Part shown: positions 1 through 5,688 of the stretch, one piece after another
Layout: each line of letters begins with the position of its first letter
How positions within the stretch are numbered: the first letter of the stretch is position 1
Source of the DNA: Candidatus Thorarchaeota archaeon MP11T_1
GTDB taxonomy: Archaea > Asgardarchaeota > Thorarchaeia > Thorarchaeales > Thorarchaeaceae
Assembly: GCA_002825515.1 (NCBI GenBank)
Contig: PJET01000167.1
Location: 1-9,454, forward strand
Length of the DNA stretch: 9,454 nucleotides
Direction: 5' to 3'
Translations under genes and position numbers: made by a program
Notes under the pieces: generated by a model
The model's database searches: none
The model's input: the letters and a program-made list of their open reading frames with translations, nothing else
Told to the model about the DNA's origin: nothing

Positions 1-71
1 ACTATTTCTTTGGCATAATACAAGTTATTGTAGTTTGGACTAGAGTTGCAAATGCTCTTTTTCCCAAATGA
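1..71 (+). CDS. C-terminal tail of a probable membrane protein (partial, cut by window edge)
   Basis: Reading from base 3 gives 22 codons before a TGA at 69-71. The peptide is strongly hydrophobic (it includes FFGIIQVIVVW) and ends in a short polar tail, ALFPK. This looks like the last transmembrane helix and cytoplasmic end of a membrane protein whose body lies left of the window. The stretch is short, so an open frame by chance is possible. No family can be assigned. Confidence 0.35.
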   Translation, partial: YFFGIIQVIVVWTRVANALFPK

Positions 72-85
72 TGAGAATTCATTGC

Positions 86-107
86 CTTTAAACGAAAATG
101 TTATACT
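86..107 (+). promoter_or_regulatory. Candidate archaeal promoter of the winged-helix regulator
   Basis: Two AT-rich TATA-like elements lie before the start at 142: CTTTAAAC around 86-93 and GTTATACT around 100-107. The second would place transcription start near 128-133, giving a short leader. The inverted repeat GTTAT (100-104) / ATAAC (116-120) overlaps this region and could be an autoregulatory site. Its right arm, TGATAA, matches the half-site of the array at 893-951, but the arm spacing differs by 2 bp. Confidence 0.3.
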
Positions 108-141
108 ACAAGCTGATAACAATCAGTCAGTGACTTGAGAA

Positions 142-801
142 ATGACGGATGGAACAACACCTGAAGAGAGTAAAACGCAGGATGTGCTACATTTTACCCC
201 CACATTATTAAAAATCATAGATTCACCTCAAGCAATAAGACTGCTTGAAGATCCGAACTATTACATAATAATTGAGATTCTGCGAAAACGCCCAATGACA
301 ATCCGAGAGATTGAAGATGCATATAGTTTGAGAGCTGCGGACCACGAAACTGTCGGTTCGAAGTCCTATAACACCATCTACAGATATCTCAAGGCTCTGG
401 AGAAGGAGGGTCTGGTGATACCTGGAGGAAAGCGGGTTGAATTTGGAAAGACTGCATCTGAAACGCTCTTCTCGCGAACAGCTAAACTCTTCCATTATGG
501 AAGCTTTCCAGATATGTCCAAAGATGGTTTGGATTTTGCTAATAGAATTATAAAGGGACTAATGCTTGCATATGGGGGTTCCAAAGAAACAGAAGCTTGT
601 CTTCGTGAAGTGGTCAAAGAAATCAGTAGAAGAATGAACGATGCGATTACGAAAATAGCGGAAGCAGACCATAAAGGGCAACTAGGTGATATCATGTCAG
701 GGGAGTGGGAAATTATGATCAAGACTCTCGATTACATTGCCTTTTACGGGATTATTTTGAACCACCCTGAACTAGTAAAGAAACTACAAGATTGCTTCTA
801 G
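142..801 (+). CDS. ArsR-like winged helix-turn-helix transcriptional regulator
   Basis: This 219-residue cytoplasmic protein is probably a DNA-binding repressor or activator. Residues about 36-50 (EDPNYYIIIEILRKRPMT) form the first helix typical of archaeal ArsR-type domains. Residues 53-61 (TIREIEDAY) form helix 2. A longer than usual linker follows (about 62-73), then a recognition helix at about 74-90 (SYNTIYRYLKALEKEGLV) and a basic wing (GGKRVEFGKT). The C-terminal half (about 110-219) is helical and probably serves dimerisation or sensing; no cysteine cluster or obvious ligand motif is visible. The ATG at 142 has no strong Shine-Dalgarno site, as expected for a short-leader transcript. 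Directly downstream lies a three-site operator array, so this protein is the natural candidate to bind it; that link is inference. The domain class is secure, the ligand unknown. Confidence 0.85.
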   Translation: MTDGTTPEESKTQDVLHFTPTLLKIIDSPQAIRLLEDPNYYIIIEILRKRPMTIREIEDAYSLRAADHETVGSKSYNTIYRYLKALEKEGLVIPGGKRVEFGKTASETLFSRTAKLFHYGSFPDMSKDGLDFANRIIKGLMLAYGGSKETEACLREVVKEISRRMNDAITKIAEADHKGQLGDIMSGEWEIMIKTLDYIAFYGIILNHPELVKKLQDCF

Positions 802-892
802 TCAAACTGGCAAGTATGGAAATAATCTGTTTCTACTTCAAGATGCTGCACAAAAAACCTTCAATCAATCATCACCACATTATGAGTTTATT

Positions 893-951
893 TTATCAAT
901 TATAGATAACTTTATATCATAATATGATAATTCATTATCAAAATGTGATAA
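893..951. promoter_or_regulatory. Three phased operator-like pseudopalindromes, 21 bp apart, over a TATA box
   Basis: Three 17-bp sites share the form TTATCA-N5-TGATAA. They are TTATCAATTATAGATAA (893-909, one arm mismatch), ATATCATAATATGATAA (914-930, one mismatch) and TTATCAAAATGTGATAA (935-951, perfect). Their centres fall at 901, 922 and 943, exactly 21 bp apart, two turns of the helix. A TATA box, TTTATATC (911-918), lies within the array, so bound protein would block the promoter or the start site near 940. The arrangement suggests cooperative repression of the ORF or RNA that starts at about 954. The region is AT-rich, which raises the chance of weak palindromes, but the exact phasing is hard to explain that way. 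Confidence 0.6.
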
Positions 952-956
952 TAATG

Positions 957-1151
957 ATGGCTAAAAAGAAAGAATGTGACCAGTCACACCATAGGATAAT
1001 CACACAAGACTGTTCTCAAGATTATAGAACTCCTAGAGAACAGTCTATAGAGGACAAAGGTCATGTGCCAATAGAAAGGAAACATGTACAACAAATTACA
1101 CGACATCACAAATGGATGACTGGAAGATCAGCTGTTACAGTACATCGTTAG
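957..1151 (+). CDS. Small basic His/Lys-rich protein, hypothetical
   Basis: A 64-codon frame starts MAKKKECDQSHH and ends SAVTVHR. Tandem ATGs at 954 and 957 sit about 40 bp after a TATA box; the upstream ATG at 924 overlaps the operator array and is a less likely start. The product is hydrophilic, with seven His, two Cys and many Lys/Arg, and no membrane segment or family that I recognise. A small nucleic-acid-binding or metal-binding protein is possible. The same DNA holds several strong inverted repeats (for example 1007-1046), so the transcript may instead act as a structured RNA. I am confident that something is expressed from the promoter, less so that it is this protein. Confidence 0.4.
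   Translation: MAKKKECDQSHHRIITQDCSQDYRTPREQSIEDKGHVPIERKHVQQITRHHKWMTGRSAVTVHR
1007..1046 (+). repeat. 11-bp perfect inverted repeat (possible RNA hairpin)
   Basis: AGACTGTTCTC (1007-1017) is the exact reverse complement of GAGAACAGTCT (1036-1046), with an 18-base loop. Inside the loop a second AGAAC copy (1026-1030) could pair with GTTCT (1012-1016), giving an alternative, mutually exclusive hairpin. It lies inside the small ORF at 957-1151. Nearby are TGTGAC-CA-GTCACA (975-988) and ACAGTAC / GTACTGT (1137-1143 / 1164-1170). Confidence 0.6.
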
Positions 1152-1216
1152 GGCACTGGTTTCGTACTGTTAGAGTTACAGAAACATGATTGTGGTTTGT
1201 ACAATCTGGGAACAGG

Positions 1217-1245
1217 AGGTCGTAAGTTCGAAGCATATTCGACCT
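1217..1245. repeat. Inverted repeat between convergent genes
   Basis: AGGTCG (1217-1222) pairs with CGACCT (1240-1245) around a 17-base loop that contains TTCGAA. The octamer GTAAGTTC occurs directly repeated at 1222-1229 and 1246-1253. It lies just past the stop of the methyltransferase (minus) and about 65 bp after the small plus-strand ORF. It could form a 3'-end hairpin on either transcript. No oligo-T tract follows it, so a terminator function is unsupported. The rest of 1152-1251 shows no gene. Confidence 0.3.
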
Positions 1246-1251
1246 GTAAGT

Positions 1252-1926
1252 TCATTCTGAATCAAACATTAGACAGTAGCTATGATCATAACCGTATATG
1301 TGTGGACTGTCTCCGCGGTCCGTACCCTGCCAACATGCAATAATCTCCTTTTCAAACCTAAGAACTTCAGATAGTGCATGAGCAATGTCCCAAGCCAAGA
1401 GTGTCATTGGTCGAGTCTTAGTGGCTCCCAAGTTAAAGACCTCAACAATCACCTTGGCTCCAGGTTTCAGGAACTGACGCAGCTTTCGAAAAATGCTTTG
1501 AATCTCATCAAGATAGTTCTGATATGTCCCAGTTTCTTTGAAGCCTGAAAGTGGATTCTTTGTTTCATCACTTCTCATGAAGATAGGAGATGTAAACACG
1601 AGGTCTAGGTCAGGTAATCCAAGCCTGTCTAGGTTCCGAGAGTCTCCAAGAATGATATTATCCTTCATGGCAAGCTGAGAGCGGATATACTCGTACCGTC
1701 GTTCGTCAACTTCGATTCCTGATGGAGTTCGACCCATTTCCTCAGCGACAAGCAGAGTTGTCCCCAAACCTGCAAAAGGATCGAATACCGTGTCACCTAG
1801 TTGAGTGAACTGATTTATGAAGAACTCTACAAGTGCTTCCGGACTCCTATTGTCATCATCGTGAAACTCTTCAGGAATCTGACGTCGTTTCAAATATGGG
1901 AGATTGATGTATGTCTTCAACAGCAT
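1252..1926 (-). CDS. DNA methyltransferase-like protein (N4-cytosine/N6-adenine type), solitary
   Basis: This 224-residue protein has the layout of an amino-methyltransferase. Motif I (SAM binding) is DPFAGLGTT at 49-57. The adenosine-contacting acid is probably E72 in GIEVDERR, with D95 in GDSR after it. A motif IV-like TSPIF lies at 112-116, and the C-terminal end GYDHSYCLMF (212-221) is usual for this fold. Motif I precedes motif IV, unlike the beta class where the order is reversed. Motif IV is normally (S/D/N)PP(Y/F), but here the second Pro is Ile. There is no restriction gene or specificity subunit beside it, so it is an orphan enzyme that might act on DNA or RNA. Start ATG is supported by GAGGAG (CTCCTC at 1932-1937) 5 bases upstream; a TATA element (TTTTTTAAG, plus 1970-1978) lies further up. 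Confidence 0.75.
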   Translation of the reverse strand: MLLKTYINLPYLKRRQIPEEFHDDDNRSPEALVEFFINQFTQLGDTVFDPFAGLGTTLLVAEEMGRTPSGIEVDERRYEYIRSQLAMKDNIILGDSRNLDRLGLPDLDLVFTSPIFMRSDETKNPLSGFKETGTYQNYLDEIQSIFRKLRQFLKPGAKVIVEVFNLGATKTRPMTLLAWDIAHALSEVLRFEKEIIACWQGTDRGDSPHIYGYDHSYCLMFDSE

Positions 1927-1985
1927 AGCAACTCCTCAATGAATTCAATGCAGAGTGCCTCTTCAGGGACTTAAAAAATCGAGTT

Positions 1986-2033
1986 TCGTTATGTCTATTT
2001 TTATATTCTTTTTCGTTTCAAATCTCATAACGA
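1986..2033. promoter_or_regulatory. 8-bp inverted repeat between two divergent genes
   Basis: TCGTTATG (1986-1993) and CATAACGA (2026-2033) are perfect reverse complements with centres 40 bp apart, flanking a T-rich stretch. They lie between the promoter of the minus-strand methyltransferase (TATA about 1970-1978) and that of the plus-strand membrane protein (TATA-like TTTTTAAATC at 2044-2053). The place and spacing suit a regulator looping or binding as a pair of dimers, but a chance repeat cannot be excluded. Confidence 0.3.
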
Positions 2034-2066
2034 GTCTGCAGTCTTTTTAAATCAGAGCAGAATCAC

Positions 2067-2315
2067 ATGTCTTGTGGTAGATTAATAGTGACAGAAGAGA
2101 GTGATTTGGGGTCACTTATTCAAGATGTGGAGAAACTTCGAAAACAATTCAATCGACAAAGAATATACCTTGGAGTGCTGAGTATTTTCGTACTCCTATT
2201 GTTGGTTCTTTCTTTCTGGAATAATCCGGATGAATTCATTTTCATTGCGATGATTGCCATTATTATTATTCCAATAGCTTTGATAATCAACACATTGGAA
2301 CAACGCGGATTATAA
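2067..2315 (+). CDS. Small two-helix membrane protein, hypothetical
   Basis: This protein of 82 residues has a charged, probably coiled-coil N-terminal segment (about 11-33, EESDLGSLIQDVEKLRKQFN). Two transmembrane helices follow, at about 34-50 (YLGVLSIFVLLLLVLSF) and 57-75 (FIFIAMIAIIIIPIALII), with a short polar tail. The topology would leave both ends in the cytoplasm. There is no Shine-Dalgarno site. TTTTTAAATC at 2044-2053 places the transcript start close to the ATG, so translation is probably leaderless. It is convergent with the next gene (53-bp gap). No family recognised; a membrane-tethered adaptor is only one possibility. Confidence 0.7.
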   Translation: MSCGRLIVTEESDLGSLIQDVEKLRKQFNRQRIYLGVLSIFVLLLLVLSFWNNPDEFIFIAMIAIIIIPIALIINTLEQRGL

Positions 2316-2368
2316 TTTCAGCGTCTTGTGGGTTCTATCAAATCACATCTGGTTTACCGCATTCTTCT

Positions 2369-3100
2369 CTAACTTCTCCAGATTCTCTCAATTTTCTTCT
2401 CACGATTGAAATGAGCCATCTCTCCACCAATATTCTTAGTTGTACCACTCCAGATAGCTGCGCCCTCACTAATGCCCAAGAAAAGAGCCGTAATGATGCC
2501 ACATAAATCTCCAACTAGGACCAGACCGATGAACCCAAGCACGAATGAGGTAATGACTGTCCAAATTCCTGCAAAGAAAAAGAACCACTTCCTTTTCGGT
2601 GGTGGTGCTAGCAGAAATGTTTCGTAGTCGATCTTTAATGTAGGTTCGATATACATACCACGACTCATTCCGTCGATACGAATTCCGGTCCATTTTCCAG
2701 CAATCAATCTGCCCAGAGGATAGAAGAAGAAAGTGGCAGCCAGTAAACTACCTAAGCGCCTTAAGAAAATCCACCAATCCGATGTTTTCCAAATAAGAAA
2801 AGCGTTCCAATCTAGAGGAACATCAAGCAGTCTGATATACCAAAGAGTTGGGCCAAGTGCACCAATCAGAGTTAGCAGAAGGATGCATGGCCAAAGCGGA
2901 TAGGTACGTCCCCTTTTTTCCTTGAACAGGACATTTCTAATTCGGGCGGCTTGTTTAACTTCTGCAATTTCAGGACTGGGGCTGCGTTTAATCTCTCTTA
3001 CAATCCTCCAGAATTGTTTTCGGACTTCAGGAGGTGTGTTTTTGGGGTCCTTTGAAACAATCGCCTCAATCTGATCAAGCTTCTGAAGAGTATCGGACAT
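2369..3100 (-). CDS. Four-helix membrane protein of unknown function
   Basis: The protein has 243 residues. Residues 1-65 are soluble, helical and highly charged (MSDTLQKLDQIEAIVSKD...). Hydrophobic helices lie at about 69-89, 111-134, 171-193 and 195-213. Between helices 2 and 3 is a loop with the block AGKWTGIRIDGMSRGMYIEP (134-153) and LKIDYETFLLAPPPKRKW (155-172), whose pattern of Gly, Arg and Pro suggests a conserved, perhaps membrane-facing or ligand-binding loop. I recognise no enzyme motif; in particular no HExxH metal site is present. A TATA-like TATACAA about 23 bases before the ATG (plus about 3116-3123) points to leaderless translation. The gene is transcribed separately from its neighbours, with 147 bp upstream to the flavin reductase stop. 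Confidence 0.7.
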   Translation of the reverse strand: MSDTLQKLDQIEAIVSKDPKNTPPEVRKQFWRIVREIKRSPSPEIAEVKQAARIRNVLFKEKRGRTYPLWPCILLLTLIGALGPTLWYIRLLDVPLDWNAFLIWKTSDWWIFLRRLGSLLAATFFFYPLGRLIAGKWTGIRIDGMSRGMYIEPTLKIDYETFLLAPPPKRKWFFFFAGIWTVITSFVLGFIGLVLVGDLCGIITALFLGISEGAAIWSGTTKNIGGEMAHFNREKKIERIWRS

Positions 3101-3247
3101 TGCAGCAACCCATGTATTGTATAGGCGGATTGCCTTTCAATCCTAACATCAGAGTAATGGTACTGATAGATGCTGGTCTTAGGTGATTAAACAATATTCG
3201 TGAGGTCAGGTTTCATCTGGTTCGTTATTTGTCTGAATTTCAAAACA

Positions 3248-3775
3248 TCAAGCTTCTATTCGAGTCCCAATATGATAATAGTTGAAGTCACCACAAGTAG
3301 ACCATATTATTGGATGTACTTTTCTAAGGTCCAATTTGCCATCAATCAAGGTATTGGAATCTGCATATGACCTGATGACTTTTCCAATGATTCCCTCATT
3401 AAGATCATAGTCGATTATTTGTTCGACCTTGCATTCCATGTTTAAAGGACATTCTTTGATCATGGGAGCTGTTTTCAGTTCTCCATAGAATGAGTCGAAG
3501 AGGGAGGACTTGTCATAATCACGACCAGATTTACTTCCACATAGCTGTGTTTCCTCAAGAAGAGATATTGAGGGAATGTTTACACTGAAAGTCATGTTTT
3601 CAATGATACCAACTCTTGTGTAACGTTTTTTGTATAAACTAAAGAAAACATGTTTACCAAAATTGAATGGGGAGATGTACCCAATGACAAGATAGTTGGG
3701 TTTGTCATTTACCAAAGCCCCGATCAACGCAACTGGTAAAGGGTTGAGAATGTTCCCATTGATTTCGTCTTTCAT
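3248..3775 (-). CDS. Flavin reductase-like FMN-binding split-barrel protein (flavoredoxin family)
   Basis: This 175-residue protein is a probable FMN-binding split-barrel flavoprotein that transfers electrons or reduces free flavin with NAD(P)H. Family signatures are visible in order: the opening strand block PLPVALIGAL (12-21), IGYISPFNFG (31-40), FSVNIPS (63-69), CGSKSGRDYDK (79-89), APMIKECPLNMECKV (103-117) and a closing GDFNYYHIG (162-170). The length is usual for the family. The ATG at 3775 has a Shine-Dalgarno-like GAGGT about 9 bases upstream. It begins 33 bp after the nitroreductase stop on the same strand, so the two are almost certainly one operon and may share FMN chemistry. Without the partner's substrate, the direct role (reductase or flavoredoxin) stays open. 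Confidence 0.85.
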   Translation of the reverse strand: MKDEINGNILNPLPVALIGALVNDKPNYLVIGYISPFNFGKHVFFSLYKKRYTRVGIIENMTFSVNIPSISLLEETQLCGSKSGRDYDKSSLFDSFYGELKTAPMIKECPLNMECKVEQIIDYDLNEGIIGKVIRSYADSNTLIDGKLDLRKVHPIIWSTCGDFNYYHIGTRIEA

Positions 3776-3808
3776 CTTTATTGACCTCTGTAATTTGGAA
3801 CCGGGATT

Positions 3809-4408
3809 CTATGCATCCCAGCTGAAACCATATGCCTCGGAGAAGGCAATCTCAGTTAGCTCTCTTGTGGATCTTGGAGAAGGAATCTCATCTGGAACCC
3901 CTAAAGTTATCAAAGCAACAATATCAGCGGTTTCAGGGATTCGAAGAGCTTGTTTGACTGCAGCTATGTTTTGACTGTTCCTAGAATCAAGCATAGCTAC
4001 CCAGCATGAGCCATACCCTAGAGCTGTAGCTGCTAGAACAATATGTTCTGTAGCAATCATTGTATCTTGAACGTGCCACATGGAAGGGTTTCCCGGACAA
4101 CATGAGCTTGCGCGATTAGCTATCGCCATAATCACTGCTTTAGAATGTTCAATGAATTTTTGTCGACCTGCGACAAGTGAAAGTAGAGCTATTGTTTTAG
4201 GATCTTTTACTACTATGTATCGCCAAGACTGTGTATTGTTTGTTGAAGGTGCGAGTCGGGCTGCTTCAAGCATCTGAGTGATGTGCTCATCTGGTATCTC
4301 TATATCCTTGTATTTTCTTATACTCCTTCGTTTCTTCACGGTTTCGAAGAAGTTCGCCGTTCGAAGTTCACCATTTACTCCAGATGAAGAATCATTATCA
4401 CTTATCAT
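3809..4408 (-). CDS. Nitroreductase family FMN-dependent oxidoreductase
   Basis: This 199-residue protein belongs to the nitroreductase fold, homodimeric FMN enzymes that use NAD(P)H to reduce nitro groups, quinones or other acceptors. Visible signatures are the phosphate-binding RRSIRKY (27-33), the FMN block APSTNNTQSWRYIVV (53-67), a mid-helix segment QDTMIATEHIVLAATALGYG (114-133) with SCWVAML, and LITLGVPDE (166-174). The frame opens with GTG at 4417, but ATG at 4408 fits better. A TATA box at 4453-4460 would start the transcript near 4430, giving a leader of about 20 bases. It leads an operon with the flavin reductase-like gene. A double operator (4423-4454) overlaps its promoter, so expression is probably induced by a redox or chemical signal. 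The true substrate cannot be read from sequence. Confidence 0.9.
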   Translation of the reverse strand: MISDNDSSSGVNGELRTANFFETVKKRRSIRKYKDIEIPDEHITQMLEAARLAPSTNNTQSWRYIVVKDPKTIALLSLVAGRQKFIEHSKAVIMAIANRASSCCPGNPSMWHVQDTMIATEHIVLAATALGYGSCWVAMLDSRNSQNIAAVKQALRIPETADIVALITLGVPDEIPSPRSTRELTEIAFSEAYGFSWDA

Positions 4409-4422
4409 GTGAACCACTTTAG

Positions 4423-4454
4423 TATTGGATGTCCAATATATAGGATGTCCGATA
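4423..4454. promoter_or_regulatory. Two abutting 16-bp operators in the nitroreductase promoter
   Basis: Two back-to-back sites have arms of 7 bp around a 2-bp TG centre: TATTGGATGTCCAATA (4423-4438, perfect arms) and TATAGGATGTCCGATA (4439-4454, one mismatched pair). They share the core GGATGTCC with a 16-bp repeat distance. On the minus strand they lie from the TATA box TTTATATA (4453-4460) down to the expected start near 4430, so binding would block RNA polymerase or TBP. No copy of the full site is seen elsewhere in the window; the regulator is not obviously adjacent. Confidence 0.7.
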
Positions 4455-4460
4455 TATAAA
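4453..4460 (-). promoter_or_regulatory. TATA box of the nitroreductase/flavin reductase operon
   Basis: Reading the minus strand, TTTATATA lies about 45 bases before the ATG at 4408. Transcription would start about 25 bp downstream, near 4430, inside the operator pair. The rest of 4461-4565 holds nothing I can identify. Confidence 0.55.
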
Positions 4461-4565
4461 TTGTCTATTCAACGCATTTTTGCAGCTTCTTTGTGGTCAA
4501 ATCCATCTCATTCAAATCATACTTGATTCGCCAGCATTCAGCATTCCATCTCTATGTAAAGACAA

Positions 4566-5249
4566 TTAGTATTCCAAACATCGGATGTCTACTACTCCAT
4601 CGTCTGGAAGATCGAAGGCGTATCTGATTGTCTGGTGGACTCGATTCGCTGGTAGTCCAAACCACCAGCGGGAGTAGGTCACATTCATCTCAAGTTGAAC
4701 ATTCAATTCGTGACCATCAAAGTTGTCACCATTGATATTCACTAGAATTAACTCTAGAGAGAGTCCAAAACTGACCGAATTTACTTCAGGGTTTTCGTTG
4801 AGTGTGAAGGTGAGTCGGTTTGGAGACCACCAGCCATCTTCAAACTTGTTCACCATGTCAAAATCGTGAAGATAGAAACTGAAGGTACTATTACGAAAAA
4901 CATCTTGGACAGCATAGACGAAAGTTGAGAGATCAACACTGGAGTCATTATCTTTGAACCAAAAGAGAAGAGTGATTTCCCTTGGTATAATATGATGATG
5001 ACCTGAGTGATTTACTGGGAAAACAACAAAGAAACTGAATGGGTTGAAGGTCACTCCTTCGCTGATATTGTAGAAGTCAACTGATTCTGGAAAGCTATGA
5101 GTGAATGTTGGTTCAGAGAACCTGTATTCATGCCCTGCAAGATTGATGTCAACTATGATCACGCTAGAAATAACAATAGCAGAGATGACTAAAACTAGTA
5201 CTATTCTCCTTATTTTCAATGGATTATTGATAATCTCACTCCCTACCAT
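4566..5249 (-). CDS. Membrane-anchored extracellular protein with N-glycosylation sequons, hypothetical
   Basis: This 227-residue protein has a short basic N-terminus (KIRR at 12-15) and one hydrophobic helix at about 16-34 (signal anchor or uncleaved signal peptide). A beta-rich exterior domain of about 190 residues follows. Five N-x-S/T sequons are visible: N61, N80, N101, N120 and N189. The exterior part is rich in aromatic residues and contains an NHSGHHH cluster (80-86), which might bind metal. No cysteine pair, catalytic motif or known domain is recognised, and no second membrane helix is seen. An S-layer-associated or surface-binding role is inference from location only. The ATG at 5249 is the only good start before the signal anchor. 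Confidence 0.65.
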   Translation of the reverse strand: MVGSEIINNPLKIRRIVLVLVISAIVISSVIIVDINLAGHEYRFSEPTFTHSFPESVDFYNISEGVTFNPFSFFVVFPVNHSGHHHIIPREITLLFWFKDNDSSVDLSTFVYAVQDVFRNSTFSFYLHDFDMVNKFEDGWWSPNRLTFTLNENPEVNSVSFGLSLELILVNINGDNFDGHELNVQLEMNVTYSRWWFGLPANRVHQTIRYAFDLPDDGVVDIRCLEY

Positions 5250-5344
5250 TTAATTGCGTGTTCACAACAACGTGAAGTAAATTAAGCAAATCGCTGAAAA
5301 AAAGATGAAAGCCACATCGTTGATATCTAACAGACTCGCTTCAA

Positions 5345-5551
5345 TTACGATCTTTTTGTTTCTTTTAATTTCCCAACAGATTTGGGTCGATTATGTTTCT
5401 TCTTTATATGAGCGTCTTGAGATGGTGTTGGTGATATTCCAAGCATCTTTCGCCATGCTCTCTTTCCAGACTCGTCAAGGTCTTCTGCTATAGTCTGCAT
5501 GATTGCTACTACCTTGAAAGCTGTTTCGAGATCGGTTTCATCCTCATCCAA
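5345..5551 (-). CDS. Small charged protein, hypothetical (TTG start)
   Basis: A 68-codon frame has an acidic, helical first half (DEDETDLETAFKVVAIMQTI) and a basic tail (KKKHNRPKSVGKLKETKRS). It contains WRKMLGISPTPSQDA in the middle. The composition and lack of low-complexity runs look like a real soluble protein. The opening codon is TTG (5549-5551), preceded by a GGTG-like site 8 bases upstream; the alternative is ATG at 5500 (MQTIAEDLDESGKR...), also with GGTAG upstream. A competing plus-strand frame in the same place (5305-5493) looks less protein-like and overlaps the promoter of the surface-protein gene. No family recognised. The gap 5552-5688 shows no further gene. Confidence 0.45.
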   Translation of the reverse strand: MDEDETDLETAFKVVAIMQTIAEDLDESGKRAWRKMLGISPTPSQDAHIKKKHNRPKSVGKLKETKRS

Positions 5552-5688
5552 AAGTACTCACACCTTGATATTGAAAATGTGACATCCAGTGGTATTTCTA
5601 AAGCAACCTGAGTTCTTAGACATTGTGTATCTATGCTAAAGTGTTTGTTACAGGTAAGACAATAGATGGTTCAGATGTTATAGATATG

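Noticed and set aside
1151..1250. tRNA-like stretch with GTTCGAA resembling a T-arm
   Set aside because: The arms beyond the T-like hairpin do not pair: no acceptor stem, no D-arm and no anticodon stem can be formed, so the resemblance is to a B-box only.
4391..4408. TGATAA direct half-sites at the nitroreductase start codon
   Set aside because: They match the half-site of the 893-951 array but are directly repeated 7 bp apart, inside the coding sequence, and not palindromic. AT-rich codons explain them.
4577..4590. CGGATGTC resembling the GGATGTCC operator core
   Set aside because: It lies inside the last codons of the surface-protein gene, lacks the second arm and has no promoter beside it.
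5305..5493. Plus-strand ORF of 62 codons
   Set aside because: It overlaps the minus-strand small gene, its hydrophobic stretch is the complement of charged codons, and it has no ribosome site or TATA box. It is probably a shadow.
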